From Nevskia sp035651715 (lineage in GTDB: Bacteria; Pseudomonadota; Gammaproteobacteria; Nevskiales; Nevskiaceae), in contig DASRFD010000047.1 of assembly GCA_035651715.1 (NCBI GenBank), positions 1 through 64,000 on the forward strand: a stretch of DNA of 64,000 nt. The letters are read 5' to 3'. Made by a program: the position numbers and the translations under genes. This document shows positions 14,289 to 21,727 of the stretch, piece after piece (position 1 is the first letter of the stretch; every line of letters starts with the position of its first letter). Below the pieces are notes generated by a model that saw nothing but the letters and a program-made list of their open reading frames with translations, was not told the origin of the DNA and did no database searches.

Positions 14289-15646
14289 TGACGAAGCCCC
14301 ACTACCAGCCGTCCGGATGTGTGGCCGGGTCCCAAGCGCGCCGGGATGCGTCGGATTCGTCCTACGCCTTCAACGTCAACCTCAACAACGGCAACGTCAA
14401 CTGGAACAACCGCAACAACAGCGGCCTGGTCCGGCTGTGCCGCGAGGTCTCCCCCCGTGAGTGTCAAGGGGTAACGCTGCAGCAGCTGTACCGCGCCTAC
14501 CGCAGTGCGCGCGCCGGCAAGAAGCCCAGCGCCGACCAGCTCCGCTTCGACTCCAACTGGATGGAGGAGCTGATCCGGCTGCGGGACGAGCTAAACGGCG
14601 GCACCTACGGGCCGTCGCGGAGCATCCTGAGCATCGCCCGCAACCCGAAGGCGCGCGAGATCCACGCGCCGGCATTCCGGGACCGCGTCGTCCATCACCT
14701 GCTGGTGCCGATGCTGGAGGCAATCTGGGAGCCGGTGTTCATCCACGACTCCTACAGCAACCGGAAGGGCAAGGGCACACTGGCGGCCGTGGCGCGGGTC
14801 CGCACCTTCGCCCACCAGGTCGAGAGCGGGCAGGGCCGCGGCTGGGAGCTGAAGCTCGACATCAGCAACTTCTTCTACTCGATCTGGCGCGAGAAGCTGT
14901 GGCGCCAGCTGAAGCCGCGCATGGAGCGCGCCGGGCTGCCGGCGTATGCAATGCGGGCGGTGCACGCCTTGCTGCGGCATTCCCCGCTCGCCGCCGGGGT
15001 CCTGGACCTCACCACGCCGGAGCAGCGGGAGCTGGTACCACCGCACAAGCGCCTGGCCAACGCCGCCAAGGGCTGCGGGCTCTGCATCGGCAACCTGCTG
15101 AGCCAGTTCCTGGCCAACGTCTACCTCAACGAGCTCGACCAGTTCGTCAAGCACAAGCTCGGCGCGCGGCGCTATGTCCGCTACGTCGACGACTTCGTGC
15201 TGATCCACCAGGACCGCGCCCAGCTGGATGCCTGGAAGGTGCGGATCGAGCAATTCCTGTGGGCCCAGCTGCGGCTGCGCCTGAAGGATGAGGGCGAGCT
15301 GAAGCCGCTGTCCGAGGGCATCGACTTCCTCGGCTACGTGGTCCGGCCCAGCCACACCACCGTGCGCCGCCGCGTCGTCTCCCACGCCCGGGAGCGGCTG
15401 TCGCTGTGGGGCCAGCAGCACGTCGCCGGCGGCCAGGCCAGCGCCACCCCGGCGCAGTACCGGCACCTCCGGTCGGTCTGGGCCTCCTACGGCCTCGGCC
15501 ACTTCTCCCATGCGGACAGCCACCGGCTGACGCAGGACTTCCACCGCCGCTATCCCTGGCTCCGGCAGCTCGCGGAGACGCCGCGACGGTTCCATTCCCG
15601 GCTGGAGGGACGCCGGGTCACCATCAAACTGTTGAGGGCAGCATGA
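14288..15646 (+). CDS. DGR reverse transcriptase (template repeat inside its 5' end)
   Basis: A 452-residue frame from the ATG coupled to avd. Residues 22–57 are the in-frame translation of the template repeat (Asn-rich), followed immediately by a DGR-type RT: LYRAYRSARAGKK, HDSYSNRKGKGT, catalytic motif A LDISNFF (~190–196), GLCIGNLLSQFLANVYLNEL (264–283, with the DGR-typical IGNxxSQ), and YVDD at 299–302. A basic thumb or maturase-like C-terminus follows. RTs of this group copy the template RNA with adenine-specific errors. The start is uncertain: no ATG or GTG exists between the template and the RT domain, although AAGGGG-5 nt-CTG occurs at about 14466–14479. The RT may carry the template peptide, or start from CTG. 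The stop overlaps the DUF3850 start. Confidence 0.92.
   Translation: MTKPHYQPSGCVAGSQARRDASDSSYAFNVNLNNGNVNWNNRNNSGLVRLCREVSPRECQGVTLQQLYRAYRSARAGKKPSADQLRFDSNWMEELIRLRDELNGGTYGPSRSILSIARNPKAREIHAPAFRDRVVHHLLVPMLEAIWEPVFIHDSYSNRKGKGTLAAVARVRTFAHQVESGQGRGWELKLDISNFFYSIWREKLWRQLKPRMERAGLPAYAMRAVHALLRHSPLAAGVLDLTTPEQRELVPPHKRLANAAKGCGLCIGNLLSQFLANVYLNELDQFVKHKLGARRYVRYVDDFVLIHQDRAQLDAWKVRIEQFLWAQLRLRLKDEGELKPLSEGIDFLGYVVRPSHTTVRRRVVSHARERLSLWGQQHVAGGQASATPAQYRHLRSVWASYGLGHFSHADSHRLTQDFHRRYPWLRQLAETPRRFHSRLEGRRVTIKLLRAA
14351..14458 (+). repeat. DGR template repeat (TR)
   Basis: A 108-bp template with ten AAC codons (each adenine pair falls at codon positions 1–2). It encodes SDSSYAFNVNLNNGNVNWNN followed by RNNSGLVRLCREVSPR in the same frame as the three variable repeats. 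The first 21 bp and last 39 bp are essentially free of mutable clusters. It is the only copy with all AAC codons intact, and it is adjacent to avd and the RT, so it is the donor rather than a target. The 3' boundary differs from the VRs at the base after CCCCCCGT (G versus C). Confidence 0.95.
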
Positions 15647-15900
15647 GCAAGATCCACAAGGTCAAAATCTGGCCGGCGCCGTTCCGCGACGTGGTCGAGC
15701 GCCGCAAGAGCTTCGAGGTCCGCAAGAACGACCGCGACTACCAGCCCGGCGACGTGCTGTGGCTGGAGGAGTTCAACCCGCAGAGCGCGGAGCTGACCGG
15801 CCGCAGCCAGCTGGTCGACATCGACTACGTGCTGCGCGCCGGCGAGTATGGCCTGCCGGGCATCGAGCAGGGCTTCGCCGTCCTGGGGATCAGCCTGTGA
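15643..15900 (+). CDS. DUF3850 (ASCH/PUA-like) protein
   Basis: An 85-residue protein matching DUF3850 throughout: HKVKIWPAPFRDVVERRKSF, EVRKNDRDYQPGDVLWLEEF, then a GRSQLVDIDYVL strand and a YGLPGIEQGFAVLGI ending. DUF3850 is part of the ASCH/PUA-like superfamily, which is predicted to bind RNA or modified nucleic acid. It overlaps the RT by 4 nt (ATGA) and the PRTRC ParB gene by 4 nt (GTGA). An RNA-binding protein translated directly after the RT could act with the template RNA, but DUF3850 is also common in phages without a DGR. Confidence 0.82.
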   Translation: MSKIHKVKIWPAPFRDVVERRKSFEVRKNDRDYQPGDVLWLEEFNPQSAELTGRSQLVDIDYVLRAGEYGLPGIEQGFAVLGISL

Positions 15901-17558
15901 ACGAAACCAGAATCGCCCGATCGCTGATCTCGGCGCAGTCCGGATTCAACACCCGCCGCCACTTCGATGCCGCGGCCCTCGAAAGCCTGGCGGAATCGAT
16001 CCGTCAGCAGGGCGTCATCCAGCCGCTGCTGCTGCGTCCGCGCACGGACGGCGAGCAGGGCTTCTGGATCGTGTGCGGGGAGCGCCGCTGGCGCGCTGCC
16101 GGGATTGCTGGTCTGGACGACATGCCAGCGATGGTCCGCCCCATGACCGACCGCGAGGCCTTCCTGGCCGCAATGCACGAGAATAAGGAGCGCGAGGACC
16201 TCACGCCGGCCGAGGAAGCGCTCAGCGCCCGCCGCGCAGTGGATGCCTGCGATGGCAACGAGGGGGAGGCCGCGAAGGTCCTCGGCTGGACGCGCGACCG
16301 GCTGCGCGCGCGGCTGCTGCTGGTGCATGCTCTTCCAGAAGTCCTCGATGCCGCTGCCGAGAAGCGGATTGCCCTGGGCCACGCCGAGCTGCTGGCGACC
16401 CTACCGGAGACCCTCCAGAAGACCGTCTTCGCCAAGGTGCTGCAGCACGGCATCTCGGTGGATGAGCTGAAGCGCCAGATGGCCGCCTTCACCCAGGACC
16501 TGGGCGCCGCGACCTTCAACACCGCCGGCTGCAACGGCTGCGTCAACAACTCGTCGACTCAAAGCCAGCTTTTCGAGTTCAAGATCGGCACAGGGCGCTG
16601 CTCCAACAAGACCTGCTGGAACGAAAAGGTCGAGGCCCACATCGCGGAGACCAAGGCCACCACCATCCTGGAGGTGCCGCTGGTGTTCTTCGATCGGGAA
16701 AAGGAGCCGGCGCTGTATCGGCCGGTGACCGCCGATGGCGTCGGGGAGGCGCAGTACCGCGAGGGCTGCCAGGCCTGCGGCAAGTTCGGCGCGATCATCA
16801 GCACCCGCCCGGGCAAGGAAGGAGCCGTCACCAAGTCCATCTGCTTCGACCTGGCGTGCAACGACCAGAAGCTCGCCGCGCACAAGGCGGCAAGCGCAGA
16901 GGCGGAGGAAGCCGAGCCTGAGGCGCCGGCGGCCAGCTCGGGGAAGGCGGCTGCGAAGAAGACCAAGAAGCTGGCGCCGAAGAAGGGCGCTGCGAAGAAG
17001 ACTCCCGCGCCGAACGTGTCGCCCAAGGCGGTGACTGACCTCGTCGATGCGTTCCTGCAGAACACTGCCAGCGAGATCTCGGCAGACGTCCCCCGTATGC
17101 GCCTGGTGGTGATGGTTCATGCTCTGCGCGAGCTGGCCGGCACCAGCACCGGCTACCGCGCTGCCAGGCAGCTCGACGCCATCCTCAAGATGAGCAACGA
17201 GCAGCTGGAGGCGGAGCTGGTCAAGCTCGTCGGCAAGGTCCTGCAGGACCACCTCGGCGCCGGCGCTGCTGTGCGCCTGCTGAACGACGCCAAAACCGCC
17301 CTGGCCGGCCGCTTCAAGCTGACCAAGGAATTCCTCAACGCCCATACCAAGAGCGGCATCGAGGCCCTGCTTACGTCGGCTGGCTTCGCCGCCAGCCTGG
17401 ACGGCGCCACGCCGGCGGAGAGGAACAAGGCTTTCGCCAAGCTGATGGCCGGCAAGCACGCCGACATCGTCTCCGCGGTCCTGAAGTCGAAGCACGATTT
17501 CAGCCAGTTCGTCCCCCCTTCTGTCGACGCCAGGGTCAAGGCCCTGGCCAAGGAGTAG
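15897..17558 (+). CDS. PRTRC system ParB-family protein
   Basis: A 553-residue protein. Residues ~1–170 are a ParB/Noc-type CTPase and HTH region: FNTRRHFDAAALESLAESIR, VCGERRWRAAGIAGL, HENKEREDLTPAEEALSARR, then GWTRDRLRARLLLVHALPEV. A Cys-rich middle (NTAGCNGCVNNSS, CSNKTCW, CQACGKFG) probably binds metal. A Lys/Ala-rich linker and a long C-terminal domain follow, which is the architecture of the PRTRC (ParB-related, ThiF-related cassette) ParB rather than of chromosomal ParB. No parA is adjacent, so simple partition is unlikely. It is the first gene of the seven-gene cassette and is coupled to DUF3850 by GTGA. Confidence 0.9.
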   Translation: MNETRIARSLISAQSGFNTRRHFDAAALESLAESIRQQGVIQPLLLRPRTDGEQGFWIVCGERRWRAAGIAGLDDMPAMVRPMTDREAFLAAMHENKEREDLTPAEEALSARRAVDACDGNEGEAAKVLGWTRDRLRARLLLVHALPEVLDAAAEKRIALGHAELLATLPETLQKTVFAKVLQHGISVDELKRQMAAFTQDLGAATFNTAGCNGCVNNSSTQSQLFEFKIGTGRCSNKTCWNEKVEAHIAETKATTILEVPLVFFDREKEPALYRPVTADGVGEAQYREGCQACGKFGAIISTRPGKEGAVTKSICFDLACNDQKLAAHKAASAEAEEAEPEAPAASSGKAAAKKTKKLAPKKGAAKKTPAPNVSPKAVTDLVDAFLQNTASEISADVPRMRLVVMVHALRELAGTSTGYRAARQLDAILKMSNEQLEAELVKLVGKVLQDHLGAGAAVRLLNDAKTALAGRFKLTKEFLNAHTKSGIEALLTSAGFAASLDGATPAERNKAFAKLMAGKHADIVSAVLKSKHDFSQFVPPSVDARVKALAKE

Positions 17559-17561
17559 TCC

Positions 17562-18035
17562 ATGCTGCTGAAGACCATTGCCCAGTTCATGCGCGCCGGC
17601 GAGGGCGTCACCTTCAAGCTGATCCGGCACGGCGACGGCGTCCGCCTGCTGATCACACCGCAACTGGCTCCCGAGGACGAGAAGGCGAGCGTCCAGGCCA
17701 AGCAGATCCGCGCGCTGCTCGCCAAGCCAGTGCTCATCAACTCGACGGTCGAAACGCTGGATACCGACGCGCAGGCGGCGCTCGATCAGGTCGCCGCCGC
17801 GCGCACCGATATCGCCGCCAGCTACGAGGACCTGGTCGGGGACATGCGCGCCGGGGCCAAGACGGCTGCGGACCTCGCCGCCGGCAAAGCCAAGGGCAAG
17901 CCCGCGAAACCGCCGGCCAAGGCGGCGGCGCCGGCAGCGGATGCGCCCGACGACGACGAGGAGAAGGAAGCCACCCCCGAGGCCGAGCCGGCGGCGGCCG
18001 CGCCCGTGGTCAACCTGTTCGAGGACGACCGGTGA
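17562..18035 (+). CDS. PRTRC system protein E
   Basis: A 157-residue protein. The N-terminal ~80 residues (KTIAQFMRAGEGVTFKLIRH, LLITPQLAPEDEKASVQAKQ) are the conserved PRTRC-E region. The C-terminal half is low-complexity Ala/Pro/Lys/Glu, ending VNLFEDDR, where the final NLF-type motif is also typical. It lies 3 nt after the ParB gene and overlaps PRTRC-C by 4 nt. No biochemical activity is known for the family. Identification rests on the sequence and on the exact cassette order. Confidence 0.82.
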   Translation: MLLKTIAQFMRAGEGVTFKLIRHGDGVRLLITPQLAPEDEKASVQAKQIRALLAKPVLINSTVETLDTDAQAALDQVAAARTDIAASYEDLVGDMRAGAKTAADLAAGKAKGKPAKPPAKAAAPAADAPDDDEEKEATPEAEPAAAAPVVNLFEDDR

Positions 18036-18259
18036 GCGCCGCCATTATCCGGCCCAAGCGGGTCTTCAAGTACAACGGCATGACGTTCCAGGACGTCGAT
18101 GCCTCCATGACCCCGCAGGAGGTGGTCGAGGAATATGCCAAGAACTACCCGTACCTCCAGTTCGTCACGATCGGCGAGCCGGAGATCAGCAAGGACGGCT
18201 CGGAAGTCACCTACGAGCTCGAGCAGCCCGCGGCCAAAACCAAAGGCAAAGGGGCCTGA
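18032..18259 (+). CDS. PRTRC system protein C (ubiquitin-like fold)
   Basis: A 75-residue protein. RVFKYNGMTFQDVDASMTPQ, then EVVEEYAKNYPYLQFVTIGE, has the beta-grasp pattern of the prokaryotic ubiquitin-like family that contains PRTRC-C. It ends TKGKGA: there is no diglycine, so if it is conjugated, the C-terminus would need to be processed or used differently. With the E2-like (B), JAMM (A) and E1-like (ThiF) proteins encoded downstream, it is the obvious candidate modifier or sulfur-carrier-like protein. That role is a proposal from comparative genomics, not demonstrated. Confidence 0.85.
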   Translation: MSAAIIRPKRVFKYNGMTFQDVDASMTPQEVVEEYAKNYPYLQFVTIGEPEISKDGSEVTYELEQPAAKTKGKGA

Positions 18260-18262
18260 CCT

Positions 18263-19522
18263 GTGCGACAGGCTTCTGCAGTGCAGCGGCTACCACAACA
18301 AGCCTGCCGTAACCGCCGCGGTGAAGCTGCTGTGCAAGGCTCCCAGCAGCGAGTTGGTCGACGCCGTGGCCCTGCACAGGCGAGTTCCGAGCCTGGCCAG
18401 CACCAGCGGACCTGCCTTCCTGCCTTCGAGCTGCCCGGAATTCCTGCCCTTCGTTTAGAGGCGGACGGCTTTCCGATCGACCGGGCGGCTGTCCGGTCGA
18501 TCCTGTCCATCGCCAACCAGGTGGGTGAATCGCAGGTGGCTGCGGAGGTCATGCCGTTCTATGCCAGCCTGGCGCGGTGCGCCCTGCAGGAGCAGCTGCT
18601 GACGCGAGACGAGCTCGAGGCGCTGCTGCGCCGCGCTCCGGATGAGGGTCTTATCGTCATCGGCACGACCATCAACGCAGCGCTTTACGCCCGGGTGATG
18701 AAGCTGCTGGATTCGTCGCCGTTTCCATTGGGCGGGAGGCGCAGGGAGGAGCTCGTGCTGCCGTTCTTCGGCGTCGGCCATGGGTGCCAGCTGTGGCAGA
18801 CATGGGAGAGCTGCTTCGTCCACGATCTGAGCGTCCTGCAGAAGGCCTCGCCGGCGCCCCGTGCCTGGGTGTGGTCGCAGCTCGATCGGCTGGTGGTGCC
18901 CTTCATGGATGGCCTGTCGATCACCGATACCTATTGGCACACCGAAGGCATCTCATCGGCCATGAAGAAGCTCGCGGCCACACCCAACGTCGGCGAGGAG
19001 CACATGGAGGAGCAGTTCTTCGAGTTGATCCGGCTGGGCGAGTTCTTCGACGAGGATGAAGAGGCCGGCGGCCCCCGCCATTACGCGGTGGGAACGATGG
19101 CCGAGTGGAAGGAGCGCTGCCGGGTGTGGCTTCCGATCTACTGGCGCCGGGGCGATCTGCTCGCGGCGCGCGTCGACAAGGATCCTCCGCGGCCGGTCAA
19201 CGCTTTTGAGGAGCGCTGGATAGACCTCGGCCGCCGCGCGCGGCAGCTTCGCACCTGGTTTGCGCGCCGGAAAATCGATTTCTACTTCGACCAGGACGAG
19301 ATGCGGCCGATCGACCAGGCCAACGTGTTGACCCTGGACCGCGCCGAGGAGCAGGTCGTGGACTGGTTTTTCAGCCAAACCGACACCGGCGACGGCGAGC
19401 TTCCCGGCGTGGTGCTGGACATGAGCCGTGACCACCGGCTGGTGCACTTCTGCCTATATCCAGTGCTGACCGCGTCGGTCTTCGCCGCGCTCGACGAACT
19501 GGCTAAAAAAGGGGGCGGGTGA
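18263..19522 (+). CDS. PRTRC system protein F
   Basis: Up to 419 residues from a GTG at 18263. Recognisable PRTRC-F sequence starts only near residue 53 (LPAFELPGIPALRLEADGFP), then SILSIANQVGESQVAAEVMP, LPFFGVGHGCQLWQTWESCF, and the C-terminal VVLDMSRDHRLVHFCLYPVL. The first ~50 codons are Gln/Arg-rich and unconvincing. In the alternative frame the same DNA reads like ordinary protein (LLQCSGYHNKPAVTAAVKLL, then CKAPSSELVDAVALHRRV), so the true start or a frameshift lies between about 18261 and 18420. The function is unknown. The stop overlaps protein B. Confidence 0.82.
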   Translation: MRQASAVQRLPQQACRNRRGEAAVQGSQQRVGRRRGPAQASSEPGQHQRTCLPAFELPGIPALRLEADGFPIDRAAVRSILSIANQVGESQVAAEVMPFYASLARCALQEQLLTRDELEALLRRAPDEGLIVIGTTINAALYARVMKLLDSSPFPLGGRRREELVLPFFGVGHGCQLWQTWESCFVHDLSVLQKASPAPRAWVWSQLDRLVVPFMDGLSITDTYWHTEGISSAMKKLAATPNVGEEHMEEQFFELIRLGEFFDEDEEAGGPRHYAVGTMAEWKERCRVWLPIYWRRGDLLAARVDKDPPRPVNAFEERWIDLGRRARQLRTWFARRKIDFYFDQDEMRPIDQANVLTLDRAEEQVVDWFFSQTDTGDGELPGVVLDMSRDHRLVHFCLYPVLTASVFAALDELAKKGGG

Positions 19523-20259
19523 TGCTTCAGGATTATCTCAACGTGAGGCCGGAGCAGCGCAATCTCGGCAGCGGTGCCACGGTGGAGGAAGCGCTGGTGC
19601 TGAGCCGAATCCCCGGCGCGGCGAGCGCCGTGCTGCTGACGCACCACAAGGTGCTGGGTTCAGGCCAGGGAGCGCGGCGCCTCGGCGATGGCACGCCGGT
19701 GGCCAAGAGCCACGCGATCGACCTGCTTTGCCGCCTCAGCAACGAGGGCGAGGCCGAGTTCCTGCCAGGGAACGTGGTTTGCCACAGCCCGGCCGGCATC
19801 GCCTGGCACGTGCCGGCACGGCGCACGCGCATGCACTGGAGGATCGGAAAGGCACGGATTTTCACCGTGCCCTGGCCGGCGCTGTACTTCGTCGCCGGCT
19901 TCGGACACGATTTGCGCGTCTTTGCCCTCGCTTCTGACGAGCGGCCGAAGCCGGACACCAAGCTGTTCCATGCGCCGATCGGCAACGTCTACAGCGACGG
20001 CAGCCTGTGCTGGGGCAGCATCGAGGTGCCGCCGCGCTCGCTCGGCTCGATCGGTGCGTATGAGGACGCAATCTACAAGACCGCGTTCAGCCACACCAAC
20101 ACCCCCGTCAACTTCCGCGGGGCGGCGCGCGACAAGCCCGAAGGTCTCGTGCACCTGTGGGAGACCATGCACCGCGACAAGCCGGCGAGATTCCCTAACA
20201 CGCTTCTGCTGCCACACAAGCTGACCGCCGGCTCCGCCCTCAAGGGGGAGAAGTCGTGA
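19522..20259 (+). CDS. PRTRC system protein B (E2-like)
   Basis: A 245-residue protein of the prokaryotic E2 family D. The key block FHAPIGNVYSDGSLCWGSIE carries a cysteine (residue 163) in the position of the E2 active-site Cys. Upstream strands (GIAWHVPARRTRMHW, FTVPWPALYFVAG) build the expected beta meander. The start is ATG 19522, overlapping the F stop by one base; a GTG one codon earlier is also possible. With ThiF as E1 and PRTRC-C as the ubiquitin-like protein it would receive a thioester-linked modifier; this is inferred from family analyses. Confidence 0.87.
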   Translation: MLQDYLNVRPEQRNLGSGATVEEALVLSRIPGAASAVLLTHHKVLGSGQGARRLGDGTPVAKSHAIDLLCRLSNEGEAEFLPGNVVCHSPAGIAWHVPARRTRMHWRIGKARIFTVPWPALYFVAGFGHDLRVFALASDERPKPDTKLFHAPIGNVYSDGSLCWGSIEVPPRSLGSIGAYEDAIYKTAFSHTNTPVNFRGAARDKPEGLVHLWETMHRDKPARFPNTLLLPHKLTAGSALKGEKS

Positions 20260-20918
20260 ATGCTCCCTTCCATATCCGCGACCGGCTGATGGTCCAGGCA
20301 AACCCGGTTCTGCAGGTGCCCGTCCATTGCGAGCTCCCGGAGCTGGGGGTGGGGCATCACCGATTCCTCTTGGCAAAGGACGGCCTCTACCTGGAGACGC
20401 GATCCCGCGCCGTGCGGGTGGTCCTCCAGCTCGGACCGAGCGCCCATGAGCTGCCGTTCGGCGAACTGTCTCCGCATCTGACAGTGGCCGGCGGGCGCCA
20501 GGTGCCCAAGCAGCTGATCGAAGAAGCGGTGCGCTTGGCGCGCGCGGCCATGCCGAACGAGTGGGCGGCTATGGTGGTGCTCGAGGACGGTGGCTTCCGC
20601 CTCAAGGTGCCCGAGGTGATCCGGAGCAGCGCCGGCGGCATCAGCTATTCCACCGCCGGCATCGATCCGCTCAACGTGGTGCTGGATGTGCACTCCCACC
20701 ACCGCATGGGGGCCTTCTTCAGCGCCCAGGATGACAGCGACGACAGCGTCTTCCCCACACCGGTGTTCGTGGCCAGCGTGCTGGGGAAGCTCCACCAGGA
20801 CCAGCCGGAGATGGTCTCGCGCGTCGTAGTCCACCGGCGCTTCTATGACATGCACCTGCGCCCGCTCGGGCTGAGTGCCCTGACCGAGCCCGCTTTTCCC
20901 GATGAGGAGGAATTCTGA
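20256..20918 (+). CDS. PRTRC system protein A (JAMM/MPN+ peptidase)
   Basis: A 220-residue protein with a complete JAMM zinc-protease motif: His146 and His148 in DVHSHHRMGAFFSAQ, followed after exactly seven residues by Ser156 and then Asp159. Upstream strands (RLARAAMPNEWAAMVVLEDG) supply the Glu-bearing region expected of the fold. The GTG at 20256 has GGGGGAG before it. Such proteases remove ubiquitin-like modifiers or process their C-termini, which would fit a PRTRC-C that lacks a terminal diglycine. It is coupled on both sides. Confidence 0.9.
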   Translation: MNAPFHIRDRLMVQANPVLQVPVHCELPELGVGHHRFLLAKDGLYLETRSRAVRVVLQLGPSAHELPFGELSPHLTVAGGRQVPKQLIEEAVRLARAAMPNEWAAMVVLEDGGFRLKVPEVIRSSAGGISYSTAGIDPLNVVLDVHSHHRMGAFFSAQDDSDDSVFPTPVFVASVLGKLHQDQPEMVSRVVVHRRFYDMHLRPLGLSALTEPAFPDEEEF

Positions 20919-21727
20919 TGGCCAGGAGAGAGCCGGCCAGCGAATGGGCTTCAGGGCGCTTCATGGTGCCGCCGACATTCGCCAAGGAAATCGAGGTGCT
21001 GGTCATCGGCTGCGGCGGCAGCGGCTCCGAAATGGTCGACGCGCTGGTGCGCTTCCACCACTCCGCACGCGGCATCGGCCACCCGGGCCTCTCGCTGACG
21101 CTGCAGGACGGGGACGTCGTCTCGGCCACCAACGTCGGCCGGGCCCGATTCCTGCCCAGTGACGTCGGACATAACAAGGCCCAGCTCCTGGCGCGGCGCT
21201 ACGGCTTGCTGTTCGCCATGAACATCAAGTCGATCCCCACAGAGTGCAGCAGGTCGGGGATCGAACGAATGGGCCACCAGTACGACCTCGTGATCACCTG
21301 CGTCGACAAGGCCAGCTTCCGCGTCCGCATGGCGGACTACTGGCGGTCGCTGAGTACCGACACCCTTTGGCTGGACCTGGGCAACGGCGACTACACCGGA
21401 CAGTCTGTGCTGGGCACCCTGGGCGAGGCGACGATGCCGCGGCTGCCCAATGTGCTGGACCTGTTCCCCGCGGTGCGCACCACCCGCGACGACGCGGCAC
21501 CGAGCTGCTCGATGGCCGAGGCCTTGAAGTCGCAGAGCCTGTTCGTGAATCGGTTCATCGTCGATACCGCGGTGGCGATGCTCTGGCAACTGCTGGCCGA
21601 GGGCTTCATCACGTGCCATGGCGCCATCTCCGATATGCGCTCCCTGCAGGTGAAACCGATCGCCGTGAATCCGGGGACCTGGAAGATCTTCGGCTTCCAG
21701 CCGGCCGAGTTGAGGAGCGCTGCCTGA
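20918..21727 (+). CDS. PRTRC system ThiF-family (E1-like) adenylyltransferase
   Basis: A 269-residue E1/ThiF/MoeB-type enzyme. The nucleotide-binding loop is VIGCGGSGSEM (GxGGxG at residues 31–36). An acidic strand (TLQDGDVVSATNVGRARFLP) matches the E1 'D.D.v...N..RQ' block, with Arg present and Gln replaced. The probable catalytic cysteine is Cys197 in APSCSMAEAL. It would activate the ubiquitin-like protein by C-terminal adenylation and pass it to protein B. It is the final gene of the cassette, and its stop overlaps the next ATG (TGATG). Confidence 0.9.
   Translation: MARREPASEWASGRFMVPPTFAKEIEVLVIGCGGSGSEMVDALVRFHHSARGIGHPGLSLTLQDGDVVSATNVGRARFLPSDVGHNKAQLLARRYGLLFAMNIKSIPTECSRSGIERMGHQYDLVITCVDKASFRVRMADYWRSLSTDTLWLDLGNGDYTGQSVLGTLGEATMPRLPNVLDLFPAVRTTRDDAAPSCSMAEALKSQSLFVNRFIVDTAVAMLWQLLAEGFITCHGAISDMRSLQVKPIAVNPGTWKIFGFQPAELRSAA

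Noticed and set aside
6783..14458. The four repeated segments as a CRISPR array, an insertion sequence or simple gene duplication
   Set aside because: Spacing is irregular (kilobases), the repeats are coding, and the substitutions are confined to template adenines. This is the DGR signature and does not fit the other explanations.
15897..17558. A plasmid-type partition locus
   Set aside because: No parA is adjacent, and the ParB protein has the long Cys-rich PRTRC architecture followed by the PRTRC genes. The locus is a PRTRC cassette.
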